A stretch of 64,000 nucleotides of DNA from Cellulomonas sp. Root930 (GCA_001429255.1 LMJI01000001.1:2340310-2404309); one strand, 5' to 3'; shown: positions 53,587 to 62,738, counted from the first letter of the stretch. Numbers and translations are program-made. Notes: generated by a model not told the origin, from the sequence alone.

Positions 53587-56500
53587 ATGACTGACACGCT
53601 CCTGCCGGTGGACCTGCCCACCGCGACCTCCCCGACACCGGTGACGACGCCGGTGTCCGCGGTCGTCGTCACGCGCGGTCTGACCCCGTACCTCGCCACC
53701 ACGCTCGCGGCCCTTGCCGCCCAGACGCGCCGCCCGCTCCGGGTCCTGGTGGTCGACGTCGCCCACGCGGCCGACGACTCCGTCGAGCAGCTGCTGCACA
53801 GCTCGTTCGCCGACGTCGCGGGCACTGCGGCTCCGGCGCTGCGGCTCGTGCGCGCGCCCGGCGTCCGCTCGTTCGGGCAGGCCGTCCGCCGTGGCCTCAC
53901 GGTCGACGACGCACCGCCGACGACCTGGCTCTGGCTCCTGCACGACGACAGCGCTCCCGCGGCGAACGCCCTGTCCGAGCTGGTCCGCGCGGTCGGTCAC
54001 GCCCCGTCGGTCGCGGTCGCCGGCGTCAAGCAGCGCACGTGGACCGATCCGGAGCGGTTGCTCGAGGTCGGTCTGCGCTCGTCGCGCTCGGGCCGGCGGA
54101 TGACCGACGTCGAGCCCGGCGAGCTGGACCAGGGCCAGCACGACGGTCGGGAGGACGTGCTGGGGGTCGGGATCGCCGGCGCGCTGGTCCGGCGCGACGC
54201 CTGGGACGACCTCGGCGGCACCGACCCGATCCTGGGCCCGTTCGGTGACGGGTTCGACCTGTCGCGCCGCGCCCGGCTGGCGGGCCACCGTGTGATCGTC
54301 GTGCCGTCGGCCGTGGTCCGCCACGCCCAGGCGGGCTACCTCGGGCTGCGCTCGACCTCCGGCGACGTCGCCGGCGTGCCCGTCGACCGCGACGGCGACG
54401 GCGAGGACGACCGCGCCGATCCGCGCCGGTCGTTCGCGGCGCGCCGACGGGCGCTGGTGCACAGCAGGCTCGTCTCCGCACCGCTCCCGCTCGTGCCCGT
54501 GGTGGTCGTCCTCGCGCTGGTCGCGTCCGTGGTGCGCGCGCTCGGCAGGCTCGCCGCGAAGCAGCCGGGCCTGGCCGTCGACGAGGTGCGGGCGGCGCTC
54601 GCGGCGCTCGCCCGCCCGGACGGGGTGGCCCGCGCCCGGCTGGGTGCGACGCGGAGCCGCCGTCTGCCCCGGCGCACGCTGCGTCCCTTGCAGGCCGGCT
54701 GGCGCGACGTGTGGTCGCAGTCCCGGGACCGTCGGCTCGCGCGCGCCGAGGCCCGCCGGGTGGTCCAGGCCCCCAGCGAGCTCGAGCTGCGCGAGCTCGC
54801 CACTCTTGCCACCCGCCGCCGCACCACGCTCGCCGTGGTCGCCGGGCTCCTCGTCGTGGTCGCGGGGGTGGCGCTCGGTCCGCTCGTCGCGGGCGTCGTC
54901 GGCGGCGGGAGGCTCGTGGGCGACGCCCTCCTGCCGTCCACCACGCGACTCGGCGACCTCTGGTCGGCTGCGACGTCCGGGTGGGTCGCGGACGGGCTCG
55001 GTGGACCCGGGCCGGCGGACGCGCTGCTCACCGCCCTGCTCGTCCCGACAACCCTCGCCGGCGGCTCGACGACGACCGCCGTGGCGGTGCTGCTGCTCGG
55101 GTCGGTCGTCCTGGCCGGCCTGGGGGCGTGGGCCGCCGCGGGTGCCGCGACGCGCTCGGTCGCCGTCCGCGGCTGGGCCGCGGTCGTGTGGGCCGGCGCC
55201 CCGGCGCTCCTGCTGAGCCTCGGTGACGGACGCCTCGGTGCGGTCGTCGCGCACGTCGCCCTGCCCTGGGTGGCCCTCGGGCTCGCGCGGGCGGTGGGCG
55301 TGCAGCGCGTCGACCAGGTGCTCTCCGGCGTGGCCACCGCGCGACACGACGACGACGACGAGGTCGACGTCGAGACGCCCGTCCGCGGCACGCCGACGGT
55401 CCCGACGCCCAGGGTGTCGGCAGACGCCCCCGCAGCCGTGGGTGACGTGCCCGCGACGCCCGAGCGCGTCGGGGCGCCCGACCCCACCGGCTCCATCTCG
55501 GCCGCTGCCGGTGCGGCGATCGCCTTCGCGGTCGTCGTCGCCGGGTCGCCCGCGCTGCTCGTGCCCGGCCTGCTCGCCCTGTGCGTCGTCGCGCTGTGCG
55601 CGCCGCGTCGTCGCGGGCGGGTCCTGCTCGTGGCGCTCCCCGCGCTCGCCCTTCTGGGTCCGACGCTTCTCGAGGCGGGACGGCGCGGGCTCGAGGGCTG
55701 GCGCCTGCTGATCGCTGACCCGGGGCTGCCGGGTGCCTCCGCCGCGGCGGACCCCGTGAGCCGGCTTCTCGGTGTCCCGGCGGACGCGTCGTCGCTCGTC
55801 CCGGACGTCCTTCCGGCGACGCTGGCCGAGGCCTGGCCCCTCGCGCTGGGAGCGGTCGTCCTGGTCCTGGCGGTGCTCGCCCTGCTGCGCGGAGCCCCGG
55901 TGGCCCGTGCCGTGCGGGGTGCCTGGGTCGTCGCGGCGCTCGGTGCCGCCGCCGCGGCGGTCGCCGTGGCCGTCCCCGTCGGGGTCTCGGACTCGATGGT
56001 CGTCCACGGCTGGGCAGGACCCGCGCTCTCGCTCGCCGGCGCCGGGTTGCTGACGGCCGCAGTCATCGGTGCGGACCGGCTGCGCGAGCGCCTGGCGCAC
56101 TACACCTTCGGGTGGCGGCAGCCTCTCGTCGCGGTCGTCACGCTCGCCGCCGTCGTCGTTCCCGTCGCCTGGCTCGGCACGTGGACGTGGCAGGCGCGCA
56201 GCGGAGACGCGGTCGGGCTGCGGGCGGTGGAGCGCTCGATCGTTCCTGCGGTCGGCCTCCAGGCGCAGGCGTCGCAGCTGTCGTCGCGCGTGCTCGCGGT
56301 GAGCCTCGAGCCGACGGGCGATCCCGCCGCGGCGACCGTGACCTGGCAGCTGCTGCGCGGCGACGGCCCCGAGCTGGTGGACCAGGCGGCGGCCGAGTCG
56401 ACCCGCACGCTGAGCGGCGACCTGCTCACCCCGGACGTGGTCCCCGCCGACGTCGCCACCAGCGAGGTCGACGAGCTCGTCGCCCGGCTGGCGTCGGCGG

Positions 56501-57102
56501 CGACCGGCGACGTGGCGGGGGAGCTGGCCGCGCTGGGCGTGGCCGACGTGCTGGTGCCGCCGCTGCCCGAGGACGTCGGCGCCGTCGACCCCGAGGTCGC
56601 CGCCACGCAGCTCGACGAGCTGGTGAGCCGGCTCGACTCGACCGCCGGCCTCGAGCGGGTGACCAAGAACGTGACCGGGACGCTGTGGCGGGTGCAGGCG
56701 ACCGCGACCGTGGCCGGGGCCGCAGCCCCGACCGCCCTGCCCGCGTGGGCTCGTCTCGTGCCCGCCGGGGCCGACGTCACGGACCCCGCCGTGGCCGCCG
56801 TCGCGGTGCCGTCCGCCGACCGGGCGATCGACTCCACGGTGGCGCCGGGCGGCGAGGACCGCGTGCTCGTCCTCGCCGAGCGCGCCGACCCCCGCTGGCA
56901 CGCCGTGCTCGACGGCCGGTCGCTGCGGGCGGTCGACGGCGGGTGGCGGCAGGCGTTCGCCGTCGGTGCCGACGGCGGCGAGCTGGTCGTCCGGTACGAC
57001 AGCCCGGAGCGCACCCCGTGGCTGGTCCTCCAGGGGGTGGTCGCCCTGGTGACGATCCTCCTGGCCGTCCCCGTGCGCCGACGCCGGGGAGCCCGGCCAT
57101 GA
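53587..57102 (+). CDS. GT2 glycosyltransferase fused to large membrane/wall domain
   Basis: An 1171-residue protein. Residues ~20-270 are a GT2 domain (VSAVVVTRGLTPYLATTLAALAAQ, WLWLLHDDSAP, VGIAGALVRRDAWDDLGGTD, GDGFDLSRRARLAGHRVIVVP). The remainder has a membrane helix near 300, a basic linker, some ten helices between ~415 and ~860, and a C-terminal external domain (~880-1145) before a last helix (VLQGVVALVTILLAVPVRRRR). This gene is regularly found between whiB2 and DUF5719 in actinobacteria. Its exact acceptor is unknown. ATG start with CATGAT nine bases before; no ribosome site. Confidence 0.9.
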   Translation: MTDTLLPVDLPTATSPTPVTTPVSAVVVTRGLTPYLATTLAALAAQTRRPLRVLVVDVAHAADDSVEQLLHSSFADVAGTAAPALRLVRAPGVRSFGQAVRRGLTVDDAPPTTWLWLLHDDSAPAANALSELVRAVGHAPSVAVAGVKQRTWTDPERLLEVGLRSSRSGRRMTDVEPGELDQGQHDGREDVLGVGIAGALVRRDAWDDLGGTDPILGPFGDGFDLSRRARLAGHRVIVVPSAVVRHAQAGYLGLRSTSGDVAGVPVDRDGDGEDDRADPRRSFAARRRALVHSRLVSAPLPLVPVVVVLALVASVVRALGRLAAKQPGLAVDEVRAALAALARPDGVARARLGATRSRRLPRRTLRPLQAGWRDVWSQSRDRRLARAEARRVVQAPSELELRELATLATRRRTTLAVVAGLLVVVAGVALGPLVAGVVGGGRLVGDALLPSTTRLGDLWSAATSGWVADGLGGPGPADALLTALLVPTTLAGGSTTTAVAVLLLGSVVLAGLGAWAAAGAATRSVAVRGWAAVVWAGAPALLLSLGDGRLGAVVAHVALPWVALGLARAVGVQRVDQVLSGVATARHDDDDEVDVETPVRGTPTVPTPRVSADAPAAVGDVPATPERVGAPDPTGSISAAAGAAIAFAVVVAGSPALLVPGLLALCVVALCAPRRRGRVLLVALPALALLGPTLLEAGRRGLEGWRLLIADPGLPGASAAADPVSRLLGVPADASSLVPDVLPATLAEAWPLALGAVVLVLAVLALLRGAPVARAVRGAWVVAALGAAAAAVAVAVPVGVSDSMVVHGWAGPALSLAGAGLLTAAVIGADRLRERLAHYTFGWRQPLVAVVTLAAVVVPVAWLGTWTWQARSGDAVGLRAVERSIVPAVGLQAQASQLSSRVLAVSLEPTGDPAAATVTWQLLRGDGPELVDQAAAESTRTLSGDLLTPDVVPADVATSEVDELVARLASAATGDVAGELAALGVADVLVPPLPEDVGAVDPEVAATQLDELVSRLDSTAGLERVTKNVTGTLWRVQATATVAGAAAPTALPAWARLVPAGADVTDPAVAAVAVPSADRAIDSTVAPGGEDRVLVLAERADPRWHAVLDGRSLRAVDGGWRQAFAVGADGGELVVRYDSPERTPWLVLQGVVALVTILLAVPVRRRRGARP

Positions 57103-58760
57103 GCGGGGGAGACGTCATCGACGCGACCGGTCCGACGCGGACGCAGGTCTGGCTGGGACGGACGGCCCGTGCCGCGTCCGGCCTCGCGGTGCTCGGGCTG
57201 ACGGCGGCGATCGTGGCCGGGGCACGCCTGCCCGGTGGCACCGCAGGCGATCCCGTCCCGCCGGCACAGATCTCCGTCCCCGCCTCGGTGTCGACGCTCG
57301 TGTGCGCCGGACCGCTGATCCAGCCCGACGACACCGGGCGCGGGGACTCCGCCTTCGATCCCACCCCGGTGGACCCGGTCACCACCGTGACGGCGGTGAC
57401 CTCGGTGCCGGACCGCGACGGCACCTCCGCCGGCACCGTGGGACCGCTCGACCGCTCGACGACGACGACGACGCTCGACGCCGGGGGTGACTCGGCGGTG
57501 GTCCCCGGCGTGACCGGCCCGGTGGTGGTCCGCGCCGAGCCCGGTGCTGATGCCCCCGCCCGGGTGGCCGCCGCGAGCGCCGGCCTGGTGACCGCCGGCG
57601 ACCTGCGGGGGCTCTCCGCCGCCTCCTGCCAGCAGCCGACAGCCGACGCGTGGCTGCTCGGCGGCGCCACCGACCTGTCCAGCACCGCGCAGCTCGTCCT
57701 GGACAACGCCGGGTCGACGCCCGCCGAGGTCACCCTCGCGATCTGGGGCCCGTCGGGCCCCGTCGACCTCACGGGCGAGCGGTACCTCGTCGCGCCCGGT
57801 GCCTCCCGCGTGGTGGTCCTCGGCGGGATCGCGGCCGAGCAACGCCGCGTGGCGGTGCACGTGACCGCGACCGGAGGACGGGTCGGGGTGCACGTGCAGG
57901 ACTCCGCGATCGACGGGTTCACGCCCGCCGGGACCGACCTGGTCGTGCCCGGTTCGGCCCCCGCCCGTCGCCAGGTGGTCCCCGGCGTCTCGGTGTCCGC
58001 CTCGGCGGTCGGTGACGTGACCGCCTCCGCGCTCCGGCTCCTGGTGCCCGGCACCGTCGCCACCACCGCGCGCGTCACGCTGCTCGGCCCCGGGGGCGTC
58101 ACGGAGCTCCCCGGTGCGGACGAGGTGGCGCTGGTGGCCGGTGAGGTGACCGACGTGCCCCTGGGCGGGCTGCCCGCCGGCTCCTACACCGTGGTCGTCG
58201 ACGCCGACCAGCCCGTCCTGGCCTCGGCCGTCGTGACGCGCCCGGGTGCGGTCGGCGAGCTGGACGACCTCCCGAGCGTCGAGCGCGCGTGGGCGGCGTC
58301 GACCACCGTCGGGCGCAGCGGCCTGGTGGCCGTACCGAGCGGGACCCGCGGGATGCTCGTCGTCGGCGCCGTGTCCGGTGCCGCGGACCCGAGCGCGGAC
58401 GGCGTCGCGACGGGCTCGGTCCGGCTGCTCGGGGCCGACGGCGTGGTGCTGGCCGAGCGGACGTTGGTGCTGGACGCCGGGACGACGGGCGCCTGGTGGG
58501 TCGACGACCTGGCCACCGGGACCGGCCAGGTCGCCGCTCCCGACCCTGCGGTGGTGCCGGGTCCGCCTGTGGACCTCGCGGGAGTGGTGGGCGTCGACCT
58601 CGTCACGGACGACGGCTCGACGGTCGCGCTCGCCTGGGCGATGGTGGCCGCGGTCGACCAGCCGGACGGCTGGCTCGTGTCCGTGCTCGACCCGGTACCG
58701 GTGCCGCGCCTCACCCCGGACGTCGCCGTCCGCGAGGACCCGAGGCTCGGCACCCGCTGA
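57099..58760 (+). CDS. DUF5719 family secreted/membrane protein
   Basis: A 553-residue exported protein. One helix (~26-45, ASGLAVLGLTAAIVAGA) is a signal anchor; the external part has repeated beta segments (LVLDNAGSTPAEVTLAIWGP..., VVPGVSVSASAVGDVTASALRLLVPG...) and two lone cysteines. DUF5719 proteins consistently follow the GT2 giant and probably act with it outside the membrane. ATG overlaps the upstream stop (ATGA). Confidence 0.88.
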   Translation: MSGGDVIDATGPTRTQVWLGRTARAASGLAVLGLTAAIVAGARLPGGTAGDPVPPAQISVPASVSTLVCAGPLIQPDDTGRGDSAFDPTPVDPVTTVTAVTSVPDRDGTSAGTVGPLDRSTTTTTLDAGGDSAVVPGVTGPVVVRAEPGADAPARVAAASAGLVTAGDLRGLSAASCQQPTADAWLLGGATDLSSTAQLVLDNAGSTPAEVTLAIWGPSGPVDLTGERYLVAPGASRVVVLGGIAAEQRRVAVHVTATGGRVGVHVQDSAIDGFTPAGTDLVVPGSAPARRQVVPGVSVSASAVGDVTASALRLLVPGTVATTARVTLLGPGGVTELPGADEVALVAGEVTDVPLGGLPAGSYTVVVDADQPVLASAVVTRPGAVGELDDLPSVERAWAASTTVGRSGLVAVPSGTRGMLVVGAVSGAADPSADGVATGSVRLLGADGVVLAERTLVLDAGTTGAWWVDDLATGTGQVAAPDPAVVPGPPVDLAGVVGVDLVTDDGSTVALAWAMVAAVDQPDGWLVSVLDPVPVPRLTPDVAVREDPRLGTR

Positions 58761-58761
58761 C

Positions 58762-59637
58762 TCAGCGGGCGGTGCGCAGCTCCGAGCGCTCCCGCAGCCG
58801 CAGCCCGAGCACCGCCGCCTGCCGCACCGGCCACTGGTACCAGCGTGGGTACCGGCGGTGCACGTACCGAGCCGCGCTCGCGTGGTGCGCCGAGATCATC
58901 GGCGCGGGCTTGGCGCGCCAGGACGTCCCGCCGACGTGCGTGACCTGGACCTGCGGCACGTAGAGGTTGATCCACCCCGCGCGTCCCAGGCGCTCCCCGA
59001 GGTCGACGTCCTCGAAGAACATGAAGTAGCCGTCGTCGAACCCGCCCACGGCCTCGAACGCCTCGCGCCGCAGCAGCAGGCACGCACCGGACAGCCACCC
59101 GGCCGGTCGTTGACCGCCGGCGTTCTGCTGGTGCGCCTGGTACCGGCGCGTCCACGGGTTGCCGGGCCAGACCTTGACGAACAGCGCGTGCCCCGCGCCC
59201 TGGGTGAGCGACGGCAGCTCGCGCGCGGAGGGGTAGACGGTGCCGTCGGTGTTGAGGAGGGCCGGCCCGACCGACCCCGCGGTGGGTGCCGCCTCGGCGG
59301 CCGCGACGAGCTCGTCCAGCGACCCCGGCTGCCACTCGATGTCGGAGTTGGCGACGACGATCCACCGTGCCTCGGCGCCTGCCGCGCCCAGGTTGGCGCC
59401 GCCGCCGTAGCCCAGGTTCGACCCCGTGGCGACGAGCCGCGCCCCGAACTCGTCGGCCACCGCGCGGGCGACGGTGGGATCGGAGCCGTTGTCGACGATC
59501 ACCAGCTCGGCCGGGATGGCGGACGCAGCGGCGAGGGTGCGGGCGAACGTCGGGAGCTCGTCGCCGGGGTGGTAGACGACGCAGACGACGCGGACATCGG
59601 GGGCTGGCGTGGGCGGGGGCGGGACGGCGGTGCTCAT
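58762..59637 (-). CDS. GT2 rhamnosyltransferase (WbbL-like)
   Basis: A 291-residue GT2: VRVVCVVYHPGDELPTFARTL, VIVDNGSDPTVA, TGSNLGYGGGANLGAAGAEARWIVVANSDIEWQPGSL (NSD as DxD), AGWLSGACLLLRREAFEAVGGFDDGYFMFFEDVDLGERLGRAGW. This is close to mycobacterial WbbL, which adds L-rhamnose to polyprenyl-diphospho-GlcNAc, the link unit for wall arabinogalactan. Its TAGCCT -10 (59647-59652) lies nine bases before ATG 59637. One base separates its stop from that of DUF5719. Confidence 0.88.
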   Translation of the reverse strand: MSTAVPPPPTPAPDVRVVCVVYHPGDELPTFARTLAAASAIPAELVIVDNGSDPTVARAVADEFGARLVATGSNLGYGGGANLGAAGAEARWIVVANSDIEWQPGSLDELVAAAEAAPTAGSVGPALLNTDGTVYPSARELPSLTQGAGHALFVKVWPGNPWTRRYQAHQQNAGGQRPAGWLSGACLLLRREAFEAVGGFDDGYFMFFEDVDLGERLGRAGWINLYVPQVQVTHVGGTSWRAKPAPMISAHHASAARYVHRRYPRWYQWPVRQAAVLGLRLRERSELRTAR

Positions 59638-59649
59638 CGTCCGGACAGG

Positions 59650-60147
59650 CTAGTGGGCGTCGCCGTAGTGCGGATCCACGTCGTCGGGCGACCTCCCGAG
59701 CAGGTGGGCCACCTGCTCGACGACCACGTCCCGCACCAGGTCGGCGAGGTCGAGGGGATCGGTGGCCCGCGACTCGACCGGACGGCGGTAGACGACGATG
59801 CGCGCCGGGAGCCCGGCGTCGGACGGGAAGTAGCGACCGAGCGGGACCCCGCCGTGCTCCCACGGCGCCGGGTTGGACGGCGGCACGTCCTCGACGGCAA
59901 ACTCCGTCCCCACCAGCTGGCGTGCCCAGGTGCGCTCGATCCGCTCGACGGCATCGAGTACGAGGTCGTCGAACCGCTCGGCGCGGGTGCGGTAGGCGGG
60001 CATCGTGCTGGGCAGCAGCGGCCCCCGGGGTCCACGTCCGCGCCGGTCGCGGCGGCGCACGGGGGCGATCGTCGTCGTGGGGAGCGCCAGGGTGCGGCGG
60101 CCGACACCGGGGGCTCGGCGGGCGGGCGGCGGGGGTGCAGAGCTCAC
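59650..60147 (-). CDS. Metallopeptidase-family (zincin-fold) protein with degenerate zinc motif
   Basis: A 165-residue protein. FDDLVLDAVERIERTWARQL, VVYRRPVESRATDPLDLADLVRDVVVEQVAHLLGRSPDDVDP match the small zincin-fold family usually carrying HExxH. Here that position reads EQVAH, so the first His and catalytic Glu are replaced by Glu and Gln; enzymatic activity is doubtful. The first ~50 residues are Pro/Arg-rich. GTG 60147 has TACAGT six bases upstream. It is divergent from DUF3499, as in many actinobacteria. Confidence 0.82.
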   Translation of the reverse strand: MSSAPPPPARRAPGVGRRTLALPTTTIAPVRRRDRRGRGPRGPLLPSTMPAYRTRAERFDDLVLDAVERIERTWARQLVGTEFAVEDVPPSNPAPWEHGGVPLGRYFPSDAGLPARIVVYRRPVESRATDPLDLADLVRDVVVEQVAHLLGRSPDDVDPHYGDAH

Positions 60148-60153
60148 CTCAGC

Positions 60154-60159
60154 ACTGTA
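60154..60159 (-). promoter_or_regulatory. -10 element, metallopeptidase-family gene (leaderless)
   Basis: TACAGT on the minus strand, six bases before GTG 60147. Confidence 0.6.
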
Positions 60160-60210
60160 GATCGCGCACGGCCGACGGCGTGGGGGGCACGGCCTGTCCG
60201 CGCCCGGGAG

Positions 60211-60216
60211 TACCGT
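60211..60216 (+). promoter_or_regulatory. -10 element, DUF3499 gene (leaderless)
   Basis: TACCGT, six bases before GTG 60223. Confidence 0.6.
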
Positions 60217-60222
60217 CAGCGC

Positions 60223-60594
60223 GTGAGATCCGTGAGGCAGTGCTCCCGCACGGCATGCGGCCGTGCGGCCGTGGCCACGCTGACCTATGTGTACGCCGAC
60301 TCGACCGCGGTGCTGGGTCCTCTGGCGCAGCACGCCGAGCCCCACTCGTACGACCTGTGCATCGAGCACGCGGAACGCCTCACGGCCCCCCGCGGCTGGG
60401 AGGTCGTCCGGCTGACGCCCGAGTTCACCCCCGCTCCGCCGAGCCGGGACGACCTGCTGGCGCTGGCCGACGCGGTGCGGGAGGCGGGGAGGCGGACCGA
60501 GCCCGAGCCCGTCGCGCTGCCCGAGGCTGTCGGCGCGGTCCTGAACGAGGCACCTCGCCGCGGTCACCTGCGCGTGCTGCGTGGCGAGGGCTGA
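60223..60594 (+). CDS. DUF3499 family protein
   Basis: A 123-residue protein: RQCSRTACGRAAVATLTYVYADSTAVLGPLAQHAEPHSYDLCIEHAERLTAPRGWEVVRL is the DUF3499 signature, with a Cx4C pair and a later CxxH that could bind zinc. The C-terminal third is variable. Function unknown; the family is actinobacterial and lies beside phosphomannomutase. Start fixed by the -10 six bases upstream. Confidence 0.9.
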   Translation: MRSVRQCSRTACGRAAVATLTYVYADSTAVLGPLAQHAEPHSYDLCIEHAERLTAPRGWEVVRLTPEFTPAPPSRDDLLALADAVREAGRRTEPEPVALPEAVGAVLNEAPRRGHLRVLRGEG

Positions 60595-60595
60595 C

Positions 60596-60871
60596 GTGGC
60601 CCGCCGCAAGGGAGAGGCCGCGCGTGCGCGCGCCGAGCGGGCGGGCGAGCCCCTCGGCTCCATCAGCCAGCCCTCCGGCCCGGGCGTGCCCGGCACCGAC
60701 GCGTGCCTGCGCTGCGGTGCCACCGACCTGACCCGGATCCGGATGGCTCTCACGGACGGCCGTCAGGTGGTCTTCGTGTCCTGCCCGTCCTGCGAGCAGC
60801 GCAACTGGTTCCCCCTCGACGGGAGCGGGATCCCGCTCGACCGGGACGAGATCGTCGGCGGGGACGCCTGA
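60596..60871 (+). CDS. Small zinc-ribbon protein
   Basis: A 91-residue protein. A basic N-terminus (ARRKGEAARARAERAG) precedes a CxxC...CxxC zinc ribbon (CLRCGATDL...VSCPSCEQRNWF). It starts one base after the DUF3499 stop; a GTG 15 bases earlier (60581) is also in frame. Not a family I can name; the ribbon suggests RNA, DNA or protein contact. Confidence 0.75.
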   Translation: MARRKGEAARARAERAGEPLGSISQPSGPGVPGTDACLRCGATDLTRIRMALTDGRQVVFVSCPSCEQRNWFPLDGSGIPLDRDEIVGGDA

Positions 60872-60910
60872 CCTGGTCCCGGTCCTGGTCGTGGCCCGGA
60901 AGGCCCCGGG

Positions 60911-60916
60911 TACGAT
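60911..60916 (+). promoter_or_regulatory. -10 element, phosphomannomutase (leaderless)
   Basis: TACGAT, six bases before GTG 60923. Confidence 0.6.
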
Positions 60917-60922
60917 GACGGC

Positions 60923-62386
60923 GTGATCTCCCCTGCTGCCGACCGTGTCGATCTGTCTGCCCTCATCAAGGCCTACGACGTCCGCGGGGTCGTCCCCGAC
61001 GAGCTCAACCCCACCGTCGCCCGCGCGATCGGTGCCGCGTTCGCCGACGTCGTGGTGCTCCCCGAGGCGACGGACCGCCCCCGCGTGGTCATCGCCAACG
61101 ACATGCGGCCCTCGGGTCCCGAGCTCGTCGGTGCGTTCGCGGACGGGCTGGCCGCCCGGGGCGTGGACGTCCTCCTGATCGGTCTGGCGTCGACGGACGG
61201 CCTCTACTTCGCCTCCGGCGCCCTGGGCATCCCGGGCGCGATGTTCACGGCGAGCCACAACCCGGCGCAGTACAACGGGATCAAGCTCTGCCGTGCCGGC
61301 GCGCGCCCCGTGGGCCAGGACAGCGGGCTCACCACGGTGCGCGAGCTGGCCGGCGACTACCTCGCGGGCTCGGTCCCGGAGGTCGACGCCGCGCAGCGCG
61401 GCACCGTCGAGGACCGCGACATGCTCACGGAGTACGCCTCGTTCCTGCGCTCGCTGGTGGACCTCTCCGGCATCCGGCCGCTCAAGGTGGTCGTCGACGC
61501 AGGCAACGGCATGGGCGGCTTTACCGCACCGGCGGTCCTCGGCACCGGCGCGGGCCTGCCCACGCTGCCGCTGGACATCGTGCCGCTGTACTTCGAGCTG
61601 GACGGCACGTTCCCCAACCACGAGGCCAACCCGCTCGAGCCCGAGAACCTGCGGGACCTGCAGGCGGCGGTCGTCGAGCACGACGCCGACCTCGGGCTGG
61701 CGTTCGACGGCGACGCGGACCGCTGCTTCGTCATCGACGAGCACGGCGACCCGGTGAGCCCGTCGGCCATCACGGCGCTGGTGGGCCTGCGTGAGGTGGA
61801 GCGCGAGCGCGCCGCCGGCCGCACCCCGACCGTGATCCACAACCTCATCACGTCCCAGGTGGTGCCGGACCTGCTGCGCGCGGCGGGAGCGACGACCGTC
61901 CGCACCCGCGTCGGCCACTCGTTCATCAAGGCGCAGATGGCCGAGCACGACGCGGTGTTCGGCGGCGAGCACAGCGCGCACTACTACTTTCGCGACTTCT
62001 TCTTCGCCGACACCGGCATGCTCGCGGCGATGCACGTGCTCGCGGCGCTCGGTGGCCAGCCGCACCCCCTGTCGGCGTTGTCCGAGCAGTTCCAGCCGTA
62101 CTCGGCCAGCGGGGAGATCAACTCCCGCGTCACCGACGTCGCCGCCGCGCGCGAGCGCGTGATCGAGGCGTACGTGACGCAGCAGGGCGCCGGTCCGGTG
62201 CAGGTCGACGAGATGGACGGCCTGACGGTCTCCCACTGGGACGGCCACCCGCAATGGTGGTTCAACCTGCGCGCCTCCAACACCGAGCCGTTGCTGCGGC
62301 TGAACGTCGAGGCCGCCGACCAGGACATCATGGAGAAGGTGCGCGACGACGTGCTGGCCCTGGTGCGCCAGGACGGTGAGTCCTGA
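60923..62386 (+). CDS. manB: Phosphomannomutase/phosphoglucomutase
   Basis: A 487-residue alpha-D-phosphohexomutase converting mannose-6-phosphate to mannose-1-phosphate (or glucose-6-P to glucose-1-P). IKAYDVRGVVPDELN, active-site serine S111 in TASHNPAQYNGIKLC, metal loop FDGDADRCFVID, sugar loop GGEHSAHYYFRDFFFADTG and phosphate loop RASNTEPLLRLNVEA are intact. It can feed both GDP-mannose and, through glucose-1-phosphate, the RmlA reaction. Leaderless GTG start; its TGA overlaps the next ATG. Confidence 0.95.
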   Translation: MISPAADRVDLSALIKAYDVRGVVPDELNPTVARAIGAAFADVVVLPEATDRPRVVIANDMRPSGPELVGAFADGLAARGVDVLLIGLASTDGLYFASGALGIPGAMFTASHNPAQYNGIKLCRAGARPVGQDSGLTTVRELAGDYLAGSVPEVDAAQRGTVEDRDMLTEYASFLRSLVDLSGIRPLKVVVDAGNGMGGFTAPAVLGTGAGLPTLPLDIVPLYFELDGTFPNHEANPLEPENLRDLQAAVVEHDADLGLAFDGDADRCFVIDEHGDPVSPSAITALVGLREVERERAAGRTPTVIHNLITSQVVPDLLRAAGATTVRTRVGHSFIKAQMAEHDAVFGGEHSAHYYFRDFFFADTGMLAAMHVLAALGGQPHPLSALSEQFQPYSASGEINSRVTDVAAARERVIEAYVTQQGAGPVQVDEMDGLTVSHWDGHPQWWFNLRASNTEPLLRLNVEAADQDIMEKVRDDVLALVRQDGES

Positions 62387-62583
62387 TGGGCCGGACGCTG
62401 GAGCCCTGGGCGCGCGAGCTCCTGCGCTGCCCGGCGACGGGGGCGACGCTGGTGGACGGCGTCGGGCCCGACGGTGAGCCGACCCTGGTCTCGACGGACC
62501 CGGTGAACCCGGTCGCCTATCCGGTGCGTGACGGGATCCCCGTGCTGCTGGTGGACGAGGGCGTACCCGTCACTCGCGGCTGA
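62386..62583 (+). CDS. Trm112 family protein
   Basis: A 65-residue Trm112-like protein: LLRCPATGATLV...PVAYPVRDGIPVLLVDEG. The zinc-ribbon cysteines are reduced to one, as in many bacterial members. It overlaps the mutase stop by one base. Trm112 partners methyltransferases in eukaryotes; its role in bacteria is unclear. Confidence 0.88.
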   Translation: MGRTLEPWARELLRCPATGATLVDGVGPDGEPTLVSTDPVNPVAYPVRDGIPVLLVDEGVPVTRG

Positions 62584-62613
62584 CGACGCCGTGTGACGCC
62601 GCTCACCCCGGGC

Positions 62614-62738
62614 TAGCATGTCCCGGACGGCGTGGGTGATGCCCGCAGACCGAGAGGGGTCGCGCCGGCGTGGACGACCAGGGCGCAAGCCCTGCTGCGT
62701 CGCGCCCGCCCACGTCACCGGAACCCCGCAGGAGTGAG
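62614..62738 (+). promoter_or_regulatory. Promoter and structured leader of ahcY
   Basis: TAGCAT (62614-62619) starts a leader of about 110 bases. Within it CAGGGC-GCAA-GCCCTG (62679-62694) is a perfect six-pair hairpin with a GNRA loop, extended by GACG (62673-62676) with CGTC (62698-62701), and GCGTGGG (62630-62636) can pair with CCCACGT (62709-62715). I do not recognise the known SAH riboswitch consensus. AGGAG before ATG 62739 is open in this fold. A regulatory RNA is plausible but unproven. Confidence 0.4.

Noticed and set aside
56112..57098. Long plus-strand frame upstream of DUF5719 in the same frame
   Set aside because: It overlaps the C-terminal domain of the GT2 giant in another frame; the DUF5719 start at 57099 overlaps that gene's stop in the usual way.
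62626..62738. Known SAH riboswitch upstream of ahcY
   Set aside because: The conserved core sequence is not present; only a generic structured leader can be supported.
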